Assembly (NCBI RefSeq): GCF_029227915.1
Contig: NC_079884.1
Span: 24,800,001-24,864,000 of the forward strand
DNA: 64,000 nucleotides
Source of the DNA: Hydractinia symbiolongicarpus
Taxonomy: Eukaryota > Cnidaria > Hydrozoa > Anthoathecata > Hydractiniidae
Reading direction: 5' to 3'
Shown here: positions 63,705 to 64,000 of the stretch, one piece after another
How the letters are laid out: each line of letters opens with the position of its first letter
Numbering within the stretch: the stretch's first letter is position 1
The notes under the pieces: generated by a model
Seen by the model: the letters and a program-made list of their open reading frames with translations, nothing else
What the model was told of the DNA's origin: nothing
Database searches by the model: none
Position numbers and translations under genes: made by a program

Positions 63705-64000
63705 CTGTTAGAAAAGAAAAAAAAGTTATCCATCAATATATACACGCTATTTCCTCTGCCTAAACACATATTCCCTTATTAAACAACCGCTATATCGAAA
63801 ACAATAAATGACGTACACGATGAACAAACATTTCGTTGTCTAGAATGTGTCAAGGAAAAAGAGAAATTTAATAAGAACTTTATTAAACGTTCTTCTAAGT
63901 ACGTTAAAAATATAATATTCCTCCTTTCAAAAAGTGCATGTTTTTAACAGGCCTCAGTTATATACTATACATGTCTTAACGGAGTACAAAATTAGCCAAC

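Larger units (their letters stand above)
50184..64000 (-). repeat. Right arm of the giant inverted repeat
   Basis: Reverse complement of about 35174-48852. It runs to the last base of the window, so its true outer end is not visible. Sums of paired coordinates move from 99036 at the inner end to 99034 at the GPCR, about 99295-99310 across exons 32-29 and 99175 at the outer end, showing only a few indels larger than a few bases. Confidence 0.95.

Overview
The window is eukaryotic and animal. It holds one 32-exon gene with GT-AG introns of a few hundred to about 2400 bases, two 3-exon genes in tandem, intronless GPCR genes, AT-rich non-coding DNA and many small transposon relics. Animal phytochelatin synthases, an FHAD1-like gene, the compact AT-rich introns and the Penelope-like and MITE content suggest an invertebrate, most likely a cnidarian (perhaps hydrozoan). 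That placement is inference; no marker in the sequence settles it.

Region 1 (1-12 kb): two phytochelatin synthase genes lie in tandem on the minus strand. Each has two exons for the papain-like catalytic domain and one for the C-terminal domain, with splice sites at equivalent codons. All Cys-His-Asp catalytic residues are present. The two proteins are almost identical over the catalytic core and strongly diverged on either side of it.

Region 2 (12-16.9 kb): no host gene was found. It holds TA-flanked inverted-repeat elements and a possible tRNA-derived SINE head.

Region 3 (16.9-38.8 kb): a full FHAD1-like gene on the plus strand, reconstructed here as 32 exons and 1382 codons, with an N-terminal FHA domain and a long coiled coil. 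A possible alternative last exon would end the protein near residue 1077 with a basic tail.

Region 4 (about 35.2-64 kb): a very large inverted repeat. Bases ~35174-48852 recur in reverse complement at ~50184-64000, and the right arm runs off the window. The ~1.33 kb spacer is a decayed Penelope-like retroelement with flanking direct repeats. Each arm carries an intact 311-residue rhodopsin-class GPCR (11 residue differences), a decapitated copy of its 5' leader, a TTAA-flanked piggyBac-like MITE, a 38-bp minisatellite and a pogo/Tigger transposase relic. The left arm contains the last six exons of the FHAD1-like gene. The right arm holds a second copy of them with a premature stop. The structure is either a real palindrome or two haplotypes joined head to head by an assembler; sequence alone cannot decide.

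The genes do not form a pathway. Phytochelatin synthases handle metals and thiols, the FHAD1-like protein is probably a phosphopeptide-binding scaffold, and the GPCRs are orphan receptors.
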